DNA of 64,000 nt from Lolium rigidum (Eukaryota > Streptophyta > Magnoliopsida > Poales > Poaceae). The DNA lies in contig NC_061514.1 in the NCBI RefSeq assembly GCF_022539505.1, positions 34,253,769 through 34,317,768 on the forward strand, read 5' to 3'. The notes under the pieces are model-generated. The model worked only from the letters and a program-made list of their open reading frames with translations, did not search any database and was not told the DNA's origin. This document shows, piece by piece, positions 53,820 through 64,000 of this stretch (within the stretch, counting starts at the first letter, position 1; each line of letters begins with the position of its first letter). Both the position numbers and the translations under genes were made by a program.

Positions 53820-56800
53820 ATGGAAGAGGAATTATGCCTTGTGGACAGTGCTACCACAAACTCCATACTGAGGGAGTTGAAATATTTCCAAACTCTGAAA
53901 AAGATGAATGGTGATATTTTGACTATCGCTGGATGCGATACGGTAATTGTTGGCACTGGACGTGCCATATTTACCCTCCCAGGTGGTACACAAGTGACAA
54001 TTGAGGATGCATTATTGTATCCCGATTCTTCACGTACCTTAATCAGTTATCGAGATATTCGTAATAATGGATTTCACATCGAAACTCATGAAGACAACAA
54101 ATAGGAGTATCTACTCTTCACAAAAGATTACGGATATGGCAAGCAAGTACTTGAAAAAATTCCTTCTCTGTCGTCCGGATTGTACTATACGTACATCAAG
54201 CCCGTAGAACATGTTGATTACAAGGTAATTTTCCAGAATGTTGACGCATTCCAAACCTGGCATGATCGCCTAGGCCATCCCGGCATCAGGATGATGAGGA
54301 AGATTACTAGCAATTCCATTGGTCACAATTTGCATGAGTTCAAATTTCCTCAGTCATCGGATTTTGTGTGCACATCATGTGCCACGAGAAAGCTTATTCT
54401 GAGGCCTTCCCACCTAAAGATACAAGCTGAACCACTTCAATTTCTTGAACGAATTCAAGGAGACATTTGTGGTCCCATCCAACCATTATCTGAACCATTT
54501 CGGTATTTCATGGTTTTGATTGACGCATCTACACGATGGTCACATGTGTGCCTTCTATCCACTCGAAACCATGCATTTGCCAAGATAATGAGGGAAGTAA
54601 TTAAGTTACAGGCCCATTATCCAGAAAGTTGAATTAAATCAATTCGCATGGACAACGCTGTAGAATTCTCTTCACGTGCCTTCAATGACTATTGCATGGC
54701 CCTGGGGATTGAAGTTCAGCACTCTGTTCCATATGTCCATACTCAAAATGGTTTGGCCGAGTCCCTTAATAAGAGGATCAAACTCATTGCAAGACCTTTG
54801 TTAATGAATTGTAGCTTGCCAACCTCGTGTTGGGGTCACGCGGTTTAACACGCTGCTGACTTAATCCAATTGCGACCTACTGCATATCACAGTACTTCCC
54901 CTCCGCAATGGGTACGTGGAAATCCACCCAGCATTTTCCATCTGCGTAAGTTCGGATGTGCTACATACATCCCGATCTCACCACCTCAGCGGACATCCAT
55001 GGGCCCACATAGGAAACTGGGGATCTATGTGGGGTACAAATCGCCGTCGATTATTAAGTACCTAGAACCCCTTACTGGGGACCTATTCACGGCCCGTCAC
55101 GCTGATTGTATATTTGACGAGGAACATTTCCCGGCATTAGGGGGAGATTTCAAGTACCAGAAAGAATGCCCGGAAATTGATTGGAATGCTCTTGACATTT
55201 CAGCCTCCGATCCACATACCCAAGAGACCGAACTCCAAGTTCGGAAAATCATAAATTTGCAACATCTTGCAAATAATCTGCCAGATTCATTTACTGATCT
55301 AAAAGGTGTCACAAAATCCTTAAATCCGGCCAGAAATGCGCCCGAAAGAGTGGAGGTACCAACTAAAACCACTCAACTGCCCGTTCTCAAAAAGAGGGGG
55401 AGTATTACGGCCTCTGACCAGGATCCTGCTTCTCGCAAGCAGCAAAGGAGAGTGAGGAGAAACTCCTCAAAGTCAGTAAATGCAAGTCAACTCAACGTTG
55501 ACAAACACCTTATGGGTAGTATACACCCAGTGGAAGGGCAACCTCCACAACCCAGCTCCGAGCTTGCACACACTCGGCTGGGACATCGGAACACCTAGAC
55601 TCACGCGTATTGGGAAATCACGAAGAGTTATCAACGGTGCACGAGATATCCATCAACTATATCGATTACGGAGAATCATTCAACCGTAAGTCTATGATTG
55701 TCGACACTTATTTTTCTGCTACAATTGCAAATACCCTTCTTAATGATCATGATCCAAGGACTATCGTTGAGTGTGAAAAACGCTCCGACTGGCCTCAATG
55801 GAAGGATGCAATACAAGCAGAACTTGCCTCGCTTAATAAAAGGAAGGTATTCACGAAGCAATACCAACAGCTCCCAATGTTTTCCACTGTGGGATTCAAA
55901 TGGGTTTTCCTCCGGAAACGGAATGAGAACAATGAGGTGGTGAGATACAAGGCAAGGCTCGTAGCACAGGGTTTCACGCAGAGACCCGGCATTGATTTCA
56001 ATGAGACATATTCTCCAGTAATGAGTGGTATCACTTTCCGATATCTAATATCTTTGGCAGTACAAAATCGTCTATCTATGCAGTTGATGGATGTCGTGAC
56101 CGCATATCTTTACGGGTCACTAGATTCGGACATTTACATGAAGGTTCCAGACGGAATCTCGTCCGGATGCAAGCACAAAACGCAACATGTACTGTGTAAA
56201 ACTGAACAAGTCTCTATACGGCTTGAAACAGTTGGGACGGATGTGGTACAACCGACTTAGTGAGTTCCTTCTTCGCAAGGGTTACTCCAACAGTGATGAC
56301 TGCCTATGTGTTTTCATCAAGAAGTCCTCTTCAGGATTTTGCATCATTTCAGTGTACGTCGATGATCTCAACATCATTGGCAACACACAAGATATTGATG
56401 AAGCACGCAATCATCTAAAGACAGAATTTGAGATGAAGGATTTGGGTCAAACCAAATTTTGCTTGGGTCTCCAACTCGAGCACCTTCCCTTAGGAATAAT
56501 GGTACACCAAGCTACCTATATCCAGAAAATATTGGAGAAATTCAATATGGACAAATCCTACCATCTAAAACTCCCATGGTGGTTCGATCTCTAGACGTAG
56601 AGAAAGATCCGTTCAGGCCGAGGGATGATGGAGAAGAAATATTGGGACCCGAGGTTCCATATCTCAGTGCCATTGGAGCGCTTATGTATCTTGCAAATTG
56701 TACGAGACCTGACCTCGCATTTGCAGTGAATCTACTTGCTAGACACAGCGCAGCTCCCACCAAACGCCATTGGGCGGGAGTCAAGAATGTCTTTCGATAT

Positions 56801-56869
56801 CTCCAAGGCACAAAAGATCTTGGCCTATTCTTTCAGTTCCAGAGAAACCTGGACTCTAGTTTATCTTAA
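53820..56869 (+). pseudogene. pol (protease, integrase, RT) of copia element C
   Basis: Protease: CLVDSATTNSIL at 53835-53870. Integrase: WHDRLGHPG with CTSCATRK (zinc-binding), and DDE residues in QGDICGPI, RMDNAVEF and NGLAESL (54260-54790). RT: GFKWVFLRK (about 55895), RYKARLVAQGFTQRPGIDF, then YVDDLNIIG at 56355-56381 and the PDLAFAVNLLARHS block near 56710-56750. Stops: TAG 54102, TGA 54630, TAA 54846. Frame changes: near 55600, near 56200 and near 56570. RNase H is lost at the truncation. Confidence 0.85.
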
Positions 56870-56870
56870 A

Positions 56871-57159
56871 AACAATAGCTTTAAAAGGCGCTTCCACTGC
56901 TCCTTAAAATTTGGGGATCCTGGAGAAACAAGCAAAGAAAGGTGCGTGCGAGCGTGATAAAATACGAAAATCCTAATGTAACTAGTGCAAAAATTATAAG
57001 GTAACAATGTTGCAATTTGGACTCATCAACATCCCCAAGCTTAGACTCGGACTCACCCCAAGCAAGATAGCACCGTAATGGACAAGGTCATCATGTTCAT
57101 GAAGTGTAAGTCGATAAAATAAATGAGGAATTACAGCAATTGATCAGTAACAAAGATAT
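56871..57159. other. junction between copia element C and gypsy-like element D
   Basis: No gene. It contains CATCCCCAAGCTTAGACTCG, a phrase seen in other grass intergenic repeats, but its family could not be named. Confidence 0.35.
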
Positions 57160-57878
57160 AAAACCAACTCCAAGCGTCGTCGGTTGATTTCTTCGTCACA
57201 TTATAGAGCACACACAACTCCAAGCGTGTGCTGGAATATTTTCTCGTGCTTCGGTGTACTCGTGTGGTGGTGAACTTCGCCCGCTGATAGCCACGGTGCC
57301 GAGCCATGTCCACATCCATTTTTAGCGAAGCTAATTGACGAGGGTACTCCTCGGCAATGCCCACCTTTTGGGGATTAGGGTTGACGGAATCCTGCAGGCT
57401 GACATGAGACATCGGATACCAAACAAACGGGGAGAGAGATTTACCTAGGTTCGGGGCCCTCGATGAGGTAAAACCCTTACTTCCTGCTTGTCTGATCTAG
57501 ATTATCGAAATTATCGGGTTACAATGGGGTAGCCGAAGGCTAAGACTAAGATCTCGTCGAGAGGCTAAGATTTCTAATGACCTAGCTCTAGACTTGCGGT
57601 GATTTTGGCTGTGGTGATTGTGTGTCCCTCGGCAGACCCTCTCCTGGCCCTTATATTGCAGGCCAGGTCCCGAGAGTTCTGTCTGGGTTCGACTAAGTTA
57701 CAAAGAGTTCTATAACTAAACTTTCCTTGTTCTTCGTCTTCTTGCCTTGTTTATCACGTATCCTTTCTTGGAACCGATGTATCGGTCCACCTTGGTCGGT
57801 GGATGATCTTCACCGGCCCCTGGTTGGGCCATAGGAGGTAGCATAACATTGGTTACCCAAAGGGTAATGCCCATATCA
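57160..57878 (-). repeat. 3' LTR of gypsy-like element D (left edge approximate)
   Basis: On the minus strand the LTR starts TGATATGGGCATTACCC at 57878, directly after the polypurine tract CTCGGGGGCTAC. Features in LTR order: TATA-like sequence near 57645, then GGGTTTTACCTCATCGAGGG near 57455-57475, and CAACCCTAATCCCC near 57370. The outer edge was not defined. The antisense gene of this element lies to the right on the plus strand. Confidence 0.6.
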
Positions 57879-58734
57879 GTAGCCCCCGAGTGACTGGCCG
57901 AAGTGAAGCTTCGGGCAGGGACAAAAATTGTCTTCTGTCGAACGTCCATAACTGCCGAAGAATCTTGATCTCTCGAAACCAAAAGCTTCATTTTTATCGG
58001 GTGCGCATCCAGCACTCCCGATGGGAGTAGCCCCCGAGTCTAGGCACGGATGCTTGCAACCGTGCGTAGACTCAAGTTGTACTACTCGACTGTTTTTGGC
58101 TGTCGATGTTTTTCGCAAGCTGTTGTAATCATCCGATATCTTTTTTATATCGGGTCCTCTGTAACTTCGAGTAAAGTCATGCCAACTGATAATACGTAAG
58201 GGATTTGAGTAACATGCCCAGTTTTACTCGATAGATCGATGCTAGTTAACTGCCGATGGCAAAATAACGTTGCTCTACTCAGAATCAAGTCCCCGGGCAT
58301 GATTCTGGATCTTCTGAAACCTTCGAATCCACAATTTTTATCGGGTGCGCGTCCAGTGCTCCCGATGGGAGTAGCCCCCGAGTCTAGGCACAGATGCTTG
58401 CAACCGTGTGTAGACTCAAGTCGAGCAACCCGATGTTATAGTTTTCTTCAGATGCTTCATGGAGAGCCGATACTTTTGGTGACATCAGCAGCGACGTTGC
58501 CACTGCGGCGGTTCGATTGACATGACATTACCTGACCGGCCCACCCTACTTCTGCGCGGTCAGTTAGGAAATGACTAGTCCTTGCGTGTTGACCGAGGCG
58601 TCTCCTCGATTTCCGCATGTAGTGGGAGTAATGGGCCGCCGGTTTCTCTCTCTTCGTGACACGTGTATGACTGGATCTTTGCCCATCTTCCCATGATGCA
58701 GAAATAACGGCCATGATCCTTAGCCCATTTTTGT
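57879..58734. repeat. element D internal 3' region with duplicated polypurine-like units
   Basis: Two 85-base units (57995-58079, 58339-58423) are about 90 percent identical. Each contains GTAGCCCCCGAGTCTAGGCA, whose complement matches the polypurine tract beside the LTR at 57879-57890. No gene was found. The right part is the upstream region of the antisense ORF. Confidence 0.65.
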
Positions 58735-58743
58735 TATAAATAG
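58735..58743 (+). promoter_or_regulatory. TATA box of the antisense ORF in element D
   Basis: TATAAATAG lies 111 bases before the ORF start at 58846. Elements A and 62205-64000 have a TATA box in the equivalent position, on the strand opposite to gag-pol. Confidence 0.6.
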
Positions 58744-58845
58744 AGGAACTCTTATGTTTTCACTTTTTACGCCTCCATACTGCTCATCTTCTTCCTTGGC
58801 TTCCTTCTCACCACTGCCTCTGCCTTCACGAGCTCTCCAGTGACC

Positions 58846-61462
58846 ATGGGCAGGAAGGAGGGTGCCGCCGGCTCCGGTGCTACCGCAGGCGCATCCAAAG
58901 CCAGCCTCGACTAGACCGCATCCACCATCTCCAAGCGTGAGGAGAATAAGATGAGGTCGTTAGGGCTCATCTCCTCTGTCGAGACTGATTTCATCCATCC
59001 AGGTTTCGTTTCTCGCCCAAAGCCTCCGAAGGGTTTCACCGTCATGTTCGTTGCTTTTTTGCAGCGTGGGCTTTCTCTTCCAGCCCACGAATTTCTTCGT
59101 TCTCTCCTCTTTTTCTACGGAATTCAGCTCTGGCACCTGACTCCTAATTCCATTCTCCATCTCTTGATCTTTATCACTGTTTGCGAGGTTTTCCTCGGCA
59201 TTGATCCTCACTGGGGTCTGTGGAGGAAGATTTTTTATGTTAAGCGCCACAATGGCAACGAAGGCCCTCACGTGGTCGGCGGTGTCGGCTTCGTCGTTAG
59301 GAAGGAAGTTAATTACTTCAACTTCCCGATGAGAGAGTCTTTCCAAGGCTGGCGGCAGAAGTGGTTCTATCTTCGGGATATCCCAGCATCAGGCCGACAC
59401 TCCAATCTGCCACCATTTGAAGATGTTCTTGCTGCTGTGCCGAAGAAATCTTGGCAAAACACCCTGATGGCTGAGGAGAGTGAGGTAGCCGATCAGCTGT
59501 ACGAAAAGATCTTAGATCTAAAGAGGGCAGAGGGTCAGATGATGTGTGGCACTGAAGTGGCCACGGTGTTCTTAAAGCATCGGGTGCAACCAGTAATGTC
59601 AAGGGTTCATCAACTCTGGCTGTATACTGGTGCCAAGGAAAAATCAAGGGTCAGCCCAACTGATTTTTCTGAGGAGGATCTTCGGGACGAGGTGCAGCGC
59701 CTAACTTGCCTCAGCCAGAAGGATAACATAGCTATGACTTCGGCTCGCCCTCCTCTCGATCTTAAAAACCTTCATTCCAAGGTAATTGCTTTACTTGTCT
59801 CTGCATCCGATGTTATTTTGCTTCTGAATCTAATACTTGTTACTTTTACTTTCGACAGGCTTCTACCGTTGCTCAGTGCTTTCCACCGACGCCCAAAAGT
59901 GGAATAGCCCCAGAAGATGACGACACTTACGAAGAAACTGAGGATGACCAGAATACTCTTGAGGATAGCGATGCTTTGGGTGATGAAGCCCCTGAGGATG
60001 ATGCACTTGTCAAGTCCATGCGTCGCAGGAAGATTAATGAAGATTTAATGACGACAGCGGAGTCGAGTCCTAGCGGGCGAGATGACGATGATGCTGACGC
60101 AGTTGCTTCTCCTGCACCTTCCCGAGAAACTTCGGCTCCCTAGGTCACAAAAAGACCATCGAGACTCTTCGCTGAAGAGGATGACTTGGAGTCAATTTCG
60201 TAAGTTTTCTTTTAACTCTTTCTATTTGTACTTAGCTTCTTTCAGCTTTACTGAAATTCATTTATGCTTTGTCCAGCTCCGAGGATGATGATGACGTTCC
60301 TCTTTCCAAGAGGGCAAAAGTATTATCTGATAAGGTAGAGTCTGCAAAGGAATCGATGCCTTCGACTGCCGGAAGTGATCGTATGGCCACTCCTCCTGCC
60401 AAGAACAGTTGTGGCCAAAGTACCTATTTCGACAGTTAATCCATCGGCAAGCGCTTCTGCTCCTCCATCTTCACGTGATCATGTAAGCATCTCTTTTTTA
60501 GTAGATAATATCCAGCGTAACGTAGTATCCACCAGCCCCCGAGCCAATGATTGGCTCTTTGAAGAAAGCCAAGTATAGGTTAAGATATGCCTATTGTACA
60601 TTCTGACGTAATCCTTCTTGCTGTAGCCAATTTATGCCACAGTTGACGCTGTGGTATATTTTGCTGATCAATTCACTCGACTGGAATTAGAAAACGTCCA
60701 ACTTCGCAAGGTTGTTAAAACTTCGGCTGATCAAGTGCTAGAAGCTAACAAGCTTGCAGCCGAAGTGCAAAGTGAAAACACATGCTTAAAGGATGAACTG
60801 AAGAAGTTGAAGAAGAAGATGAAGGATGAGCAAGAGGCAAGGCACAAGGCTTTTGTTGAAGCTGACGAGAAGGAAGGTGCCCTCCGCGAGTCCATTGCCA
60901 ATTTGCTAAGTAAGGTTTCTTCATACTTGTATGCTTCTTCTTCATACTCTACTGTTGCAATGAATTATTTATGTATGGTATTCCAGCTACTACCGACATG
61001 CCTGTCGACCGTACGAACAAACTTTGGGTGGACTCGATGTCGGATGCCCTTTCATTTGCAACTGAATCTAGCAACCAGATCCAAGATCTCTTGAAGAAGA
61101 CCAAAGGGGCTTTGTCGAGATTGTTCTCGATGATGTTCCTGAAGCTGGATCAAAACAAGACTCTTGGAGAAATGGCGGATACTTTCTTCATCGACTCCTC
61201 TGATGCCATTGAGGTATTGAAGCGACGCTCTCGTCTTTACGGTGCAGTCCTTACTTTTCAACTTTTGATGGGGCACGGACTTGGTTCTAAGCTGGAAAAA
61301 CTATCTGAAGCACTACCAGTGGATGCCAATGACTGCCTTGTCGACCTTGAGCCTTTCAAGAAACCCTCATTGTCATGTGCCAATCGGCTCCTTAAATTAG
61401 TTGATGAAGACAAGAAGAAAGCTGCATCTGGAGCTGCACCAAGTTCATCGGCACAGCCTTGA
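58846..61462 (+). pseudogene. antisense additional ORF of gypsy-like element D
   Basis: Exons are visible at 58846-59780, 59860-60199, 60277-60480, 60627-60911 and 60988-61462, with GT/AG borders. The first exon holds the putative gypsy-type transposon domain, with FTVMFVAFLQRGLSLPAHEF, GIDPHWGLWRKIFYVK and GWRQKWFYLRDI. The second is acidic (EDDDTYEETEDDQ). The fourth is a Lys/Glu coiled coil. The fifth is helical (SFATESSNQIQDLLKK...) and ends SSSAQP. Stops at 58912 (TAG) and about 60141 (TAG) disable it. It is homologous to the minus-strand ORF of element A. Its function is unknown. Confidence 0.7.
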
Positions 61463-61669
61463 TCAAGCCTGGCCTACTAATTTTTTAGTTGTAACCTCAA
61501 ATACATTCGATCCTTGCTCTGTAATGAATCTGGCTGACTTTGTTGTCGGCTCTTAACCTCTATCGTATTCTTTTGAATGAAATACTTCGCTGTCTCCCGA
61601 TGGGAGTTTTCTACATTCGATAATTTTGTTTCAATATTTTTCTGAGAGCATATTGAATACTTTGTTGCA
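61463..61669. terminator. 3' untranslated region of the element D antisense gene
   Basis: After the TGA an AT-rich stretch with ATGAATCT and GAATGAAATACTTCG phrases could provide polyadenylation. It leads to an acceptor-like TTTGTTGCAG at 61660-61670. Confidence 0.35.
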
Positions 61670-62204
61670 GACTCCTTCGACTTCTTCCCGAGTCGAGAGT
61701 TTTTTGAATTCTTCTGCTGTTGATGAACCGGAACTTGTGCGTCATCCGCGTGATCAAATTTCCCGATTGAACAAAGATATAGCTGGCCTTCATACTATGG
61801 CAGTATTGGTAAAGAAGAAGAGTGAAATTGCTGCTGCAGTCGAACAATATGCTTTAGATCGCCTTCATGTGGTTACTGAGAGCCTAAGCTGTGAGCAATC
61901 AATCATCTCTTTTTATTGATACTTCTATAAATGATCTTCTGCTGACTTGCTCTTTGTCTTCAAAAAGTTGTCGCTTCCGATGAATCAGAAGAAAATAAGC
62001 AGATCCATGAGAAGATTACAACGATGACCGACATCTCTCATCCGAAGTGTGAATTATGGACAAATAGATCAAAGGTTGTGATTGTGGCGAAGTTCGAGTA
62101 TCGAGCTGAGAGAGTTCATTACTACTTTGATAAGTATCATGCTCATCTAACCATGGTATGGAAAACCATGTTTCCTTTGGATCCAGCACCCAAGACTCTG
62201 TCAG
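61670..62204 (+). pseudogene. downstream coding segment of element D, truncated by element E
   Basis: Segments 61670-61890 (SRVESFLNSSAVDEPELVRH, DQISRLNKDIAGLHTMAVLV) and 61965-62204 (VVASDESEENKQIHEKITTM ... YYFDKYHAHLTMVWKTMF) look like the coiled-coil end of another antisense-type ORF. The last block, FPLDPAPKTL, is cut by the LTR at 62205. It might be an alternative 3' end of the same gene or a second ORF. Confidence 0.5.
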
Positions 62205-62943
62205 TGTCGTCGTGGTGGAACGGCAGATGCCTTGGGATGGCTTAAGTTAGGGCCGGATGTACGCTTGAGGATACGGGTGAGGGGAAGGTTAAAAGGAAAG
62301 GAGAGATTGAACTCCTGATTGCATTGATCCTCAAGAACTTAGCCAAAGCGGCCAGAGGTTGAAGAAGGTACGGACTACAAGGTGAAAACCTACAACGCTT
62401 GGGCTTATTCTCTACTGAACGATCGATCGATCCCCCTCCCAGGGGTGCCCCTCCTCTCCTTATATAGGGGAGAGGTGGCTTACAAGGGAAGAAACCCTAA
62501 TGGCATCTTTGATGACCTAAGCTACTTTATAAAGCTTCTTTGGCTGCTCTTGTCTTTAAACAGAGGGCTGATGACCTCCTCCGGTATCTTTATCGTCAGC
62601 TTCTCCTTTGACGTCAGGGCTTCGATTAAAGCTGAAGTGCTTCGCTCATCTTGTCCTTTAGTCCTTGAGAGAATCTTTGACCGGGGTGCCGACATGCTAC
62701 AGTTGAGCCTATGCCGGATTCCCGGTATCTTTACCGGTGAGCTCCAGCTTCTTTGCCTTCGTACCTCAATCTCTTATGTTTCTCAAACTCCGGCATACCC
62801 CTGCTGGTATACCGGACTGTCCCAACTTAGCACAGTTCAAGCTTATCTTTCAGGATCCGGATTAATCTTTGAACCGGTATACAAATGGTTTATCATGGCA
62901 TATTTTCCATAGTCTTGGCCTACCGGGGACCATCCCCCCGACA
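62205..62943 (-). repeat. 3' LTR of gypsy element E, inserted in element D
   Basis: On the minus strand it starts TGTCGGGGGGATGG at 62943 and ends CCACCACGACGACA at 62205, the same ends as the LTR at 14182-15088. It is 739 bp against 907 bp. The promoter TATA (CTATATAAGGAG, minus) is at about 62456-62468. The polypurine tract follows at 62944-62957. Element D coding sequence stops at its left edge, so element E is a later insertion. Confidence 0.8.
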
Positions 62944-63370
62944 TTAGTCCCCGAAGCTGGTGTGGTCCGGCTGATTCATCCGATGGACCATGCCAGGTTC
63001 CTATTCCGAACGTACCGGATTAATTGTCCCGGTTTCAGCTTATACCTAACCAACATTTTGCCGGACCTGTACCGGCCTCATCAAGACCTTTCCGGCTTCT
63101 TTCCGACGGTTTCTTCGTTATTAAGTTCTCCTCAGCGAAGTCGAGAATATCTCGATATCCGCGCCTGTCAGTGACATGCGCACTGTAACTGGCGCCGCAG
63201 TGTCAGCGGGGTCAAATCCCTCGTCTCCCGTGCGTATTAAATGCGCCGCACCTGATCCATGTGGCCCTCGGTGTGGCTGCCGTAGAACTCGCGTGTACCA
63301 CGGTGCCAAGTGGCGGCCCATTCACCGAAGGGGCGTGGGCCGAGCGGTTTCTGGCCCACGAACCCCCTCG

Positions 63371-63780
63371 CATAAATAGGGGCGACCATTCGATATCGTC
63401 TTCTCCGCTCTCATTCCTCGCCATTCTCAGCCTCCTAGCGCTCTGCCTCCAAAGCTTTCGCGCCACCGCTCGCCGCCAAAGCCGTCCCCTCCAGCGAACT
63501 TCTGCCGCACTGCACTGCCCTTTTCTCATCCTCGCCATCTCGCAGTTTCGCCATCTTTCCCTGCGACGAGCCCTGCGCCTCGAGCTCCCGCGCCACCGCT
63601 CGTCGCCGAAGCTACCCTCTCCGGCGAACTTCTGCAGTGCTGCCGCTAGGAACCTCCGCCGCCCGTTTAAGGTCAGTGCGCCTAGATCCATTTCCTTTCT
63701 CTCCTCTCTGTTCTTCGTGTTCTTCATAGGTGCGGTAGATTTATTTACCCCTTTTTCTTTCTTTTTCTCTTGTGTCTAGA
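63371..63780 (+). promoter_or_regulatory. promoter and 5'UTR intron of the antisense ORF in element E
   Basis: A TATA box (CATAAATAGG, 63371-63380) is followed by a C-rich leader, a donor-like AAGGTCAGTG near 63668-63677 and an acceptor-like TTGTGTCTAG near 63770-63779. The layout copies that of element A at 13390-13714 (minus). Confidence 0.55.
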
Positions 63781-63842
63781 TCTTCGCGAATCGAATAGAA
63801 GTTCAGAATCTTGTTGTTAGGTAGCTCCGGTACCTTTGCATA

Positions 63843-64000
63843 ATGGCGTCAGAAGGATCCGGATTAGATCTTTCCGGTAGCTCACGGGTTAGCGAAGAGC
63901 CCGAGATCTTTTTGGGCGAAGAAGATGCCGTAGATCAAGAAGCCGCGGCGCTGGAAGAAGAACTCGACAGGATGGAGGAAGAAGCCGGTGGACCGGATCA
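63843..64000 (+). CDS. antisense additional ORF of element E, N-terminus
   Basis: ATG at 63843 opens MASEGSGLDLSGSSRVSEEP and continues with a very acidic stretch to the window end without a stop. It corresponds to the acidic leader of the element A ORF. The conserved transposon-type domain would lie beyond the window. Confidence 0.65.
   Translation, partial: MASEGSGLDLSGSSRVSEEPEIFLGEEDAVDQEAAALEEELDRMEEEAGGPD

Larger units (their letters stand above)
50482..56870 (+). mobile_element. Ty1/copia retrotransposon C, 3' end missing
   Basis: A 5' LTR (50482-50731), a primer site, a long leader with an ORF, a gag ORF and a separate pol ORF lie in copia order (protease, integrase, RT). The sequence stops being element-like at about 56870, before the RNase H end and 3' LTR. 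The LTR has replaced the upstream flank of EXO70 copy 3: the flank phrase GTCAACGGGCAACACC of copy 2 reads GTCAACATTGTTAG here. Stops and frameshifts occur throughout pol. Confidence 0.8.
62944..64000 (-). mobile_element. gypsy element E internal region, continuing beyond the window
   Basis: Internal 3' sequence of a minus-strand Tat-type element: polypurine tract, spacer, then the antisense gene reading on the plus strand. The first bases GGACCACACCAGCTTCGGGG (minus) equal those of element A before its LTR. Elements A and E are thus of the same family, in opposite orientations and 47 kb apart. Confidence 0.75.

Noticed and set aside
62205..62943. This LTR as part of element D
   Set aside because: Its sequence and polypurine junction match element A, not the LTR at 57160-57878, and it interrupts element D coding sequence.

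Overview
The window is nuclear DNA from a large-genome grass. Nested LTR retrotransposons and CACTA, Harbinger, Mutator-like and Stowaway DNA transposons fill most of it. The element mix, the 3- and 5-bp target duplications and the tandem EXO70 genes point to a cool-season (Pooideae), probably Triticeae, genome; that placement is inference. No bacterial-type gene, tRNA gene or CRISPR array was seen. The only host genes are three EXO70 (exocyst subunit) paralogues, all on the minus strand, and a B3-domain exon. All three EXO70 genes are broken by, or truncated at, transposable elements.

Layout. 1-15088: Tat-lineage Ty3/gypsy element A (plus), with decayed gag-pro, RT, two RNase H domains and integrase, then a long antisense ORF with its own promoter, then the 3' LTR. 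A 4.1-kb solo LTR sits inside its antisense ORF (8878-12999, target duplication ATGCG). 15089-16303: a pol fragment of a related gypsy copy, apparently the target of element A. 16369-16609: a Stowaway-type MITE. 17610-22996: EXO70 copy 1, whose 5' coding exon is split by a nearly identical LTR-gag-LTR-gag-LTR copia-like TR-GAG array (19382-22921, target duplication AGAAT).

24.2-35.95 kb: a large CACTA transposon with a decayed TnpD-type transposase, an AP2/ERF cargo gene behind an ACGTG-rich repeat, a second transposase-type gene and a Ulp1-like protease. 35.95-37.10 kb: a probable Mutator-like non-autonomous element that ends inside EXO70 copy 2 (37103-37785). 38148-39127: a Harbinger-type element carrying a B3 fragment. 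41195-42915: a B3-domain exon, a 161-bp tandem repeat, a strong hairpin and a coiled-coil ORF. 43590-45890: inverted Harbinger-type copies around orphan EXO70 flanking DNA. 45890-46970: a CACTA end, an inverted repeat and a 5S-derived sequence. 47890-50354: EXO70 copy 3, split by a 948-bp TRIM-like element (target duplication AGGAA); removing it gives back one open frame of 503 codons.

50482-56870: a 3'-truncated copia element with an unusual leader ORF and separate gag and pol ORFs. 57.16-62.2 kb: a third Tat-like element on the minus strand, whose antisense gene therefore reads on the plus strand. A fourth element (3' LTR 62205-62943, minus) is inserted into it; its own antisense ORF starts at 63843 and runs off the window.

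The most notable points are the three-LTR TR-GAG array inside an EXO70 exon, the repeated arrangement of promoter, 5'UTR intron and ORF antisense to the Tat elements, the AP2/ERF cargo with its ACGTG array inside a CACTA element, and the EXO70 cluster dismantled by several independent insertions. All family assignments rest on reading the sequence; no database search was run.
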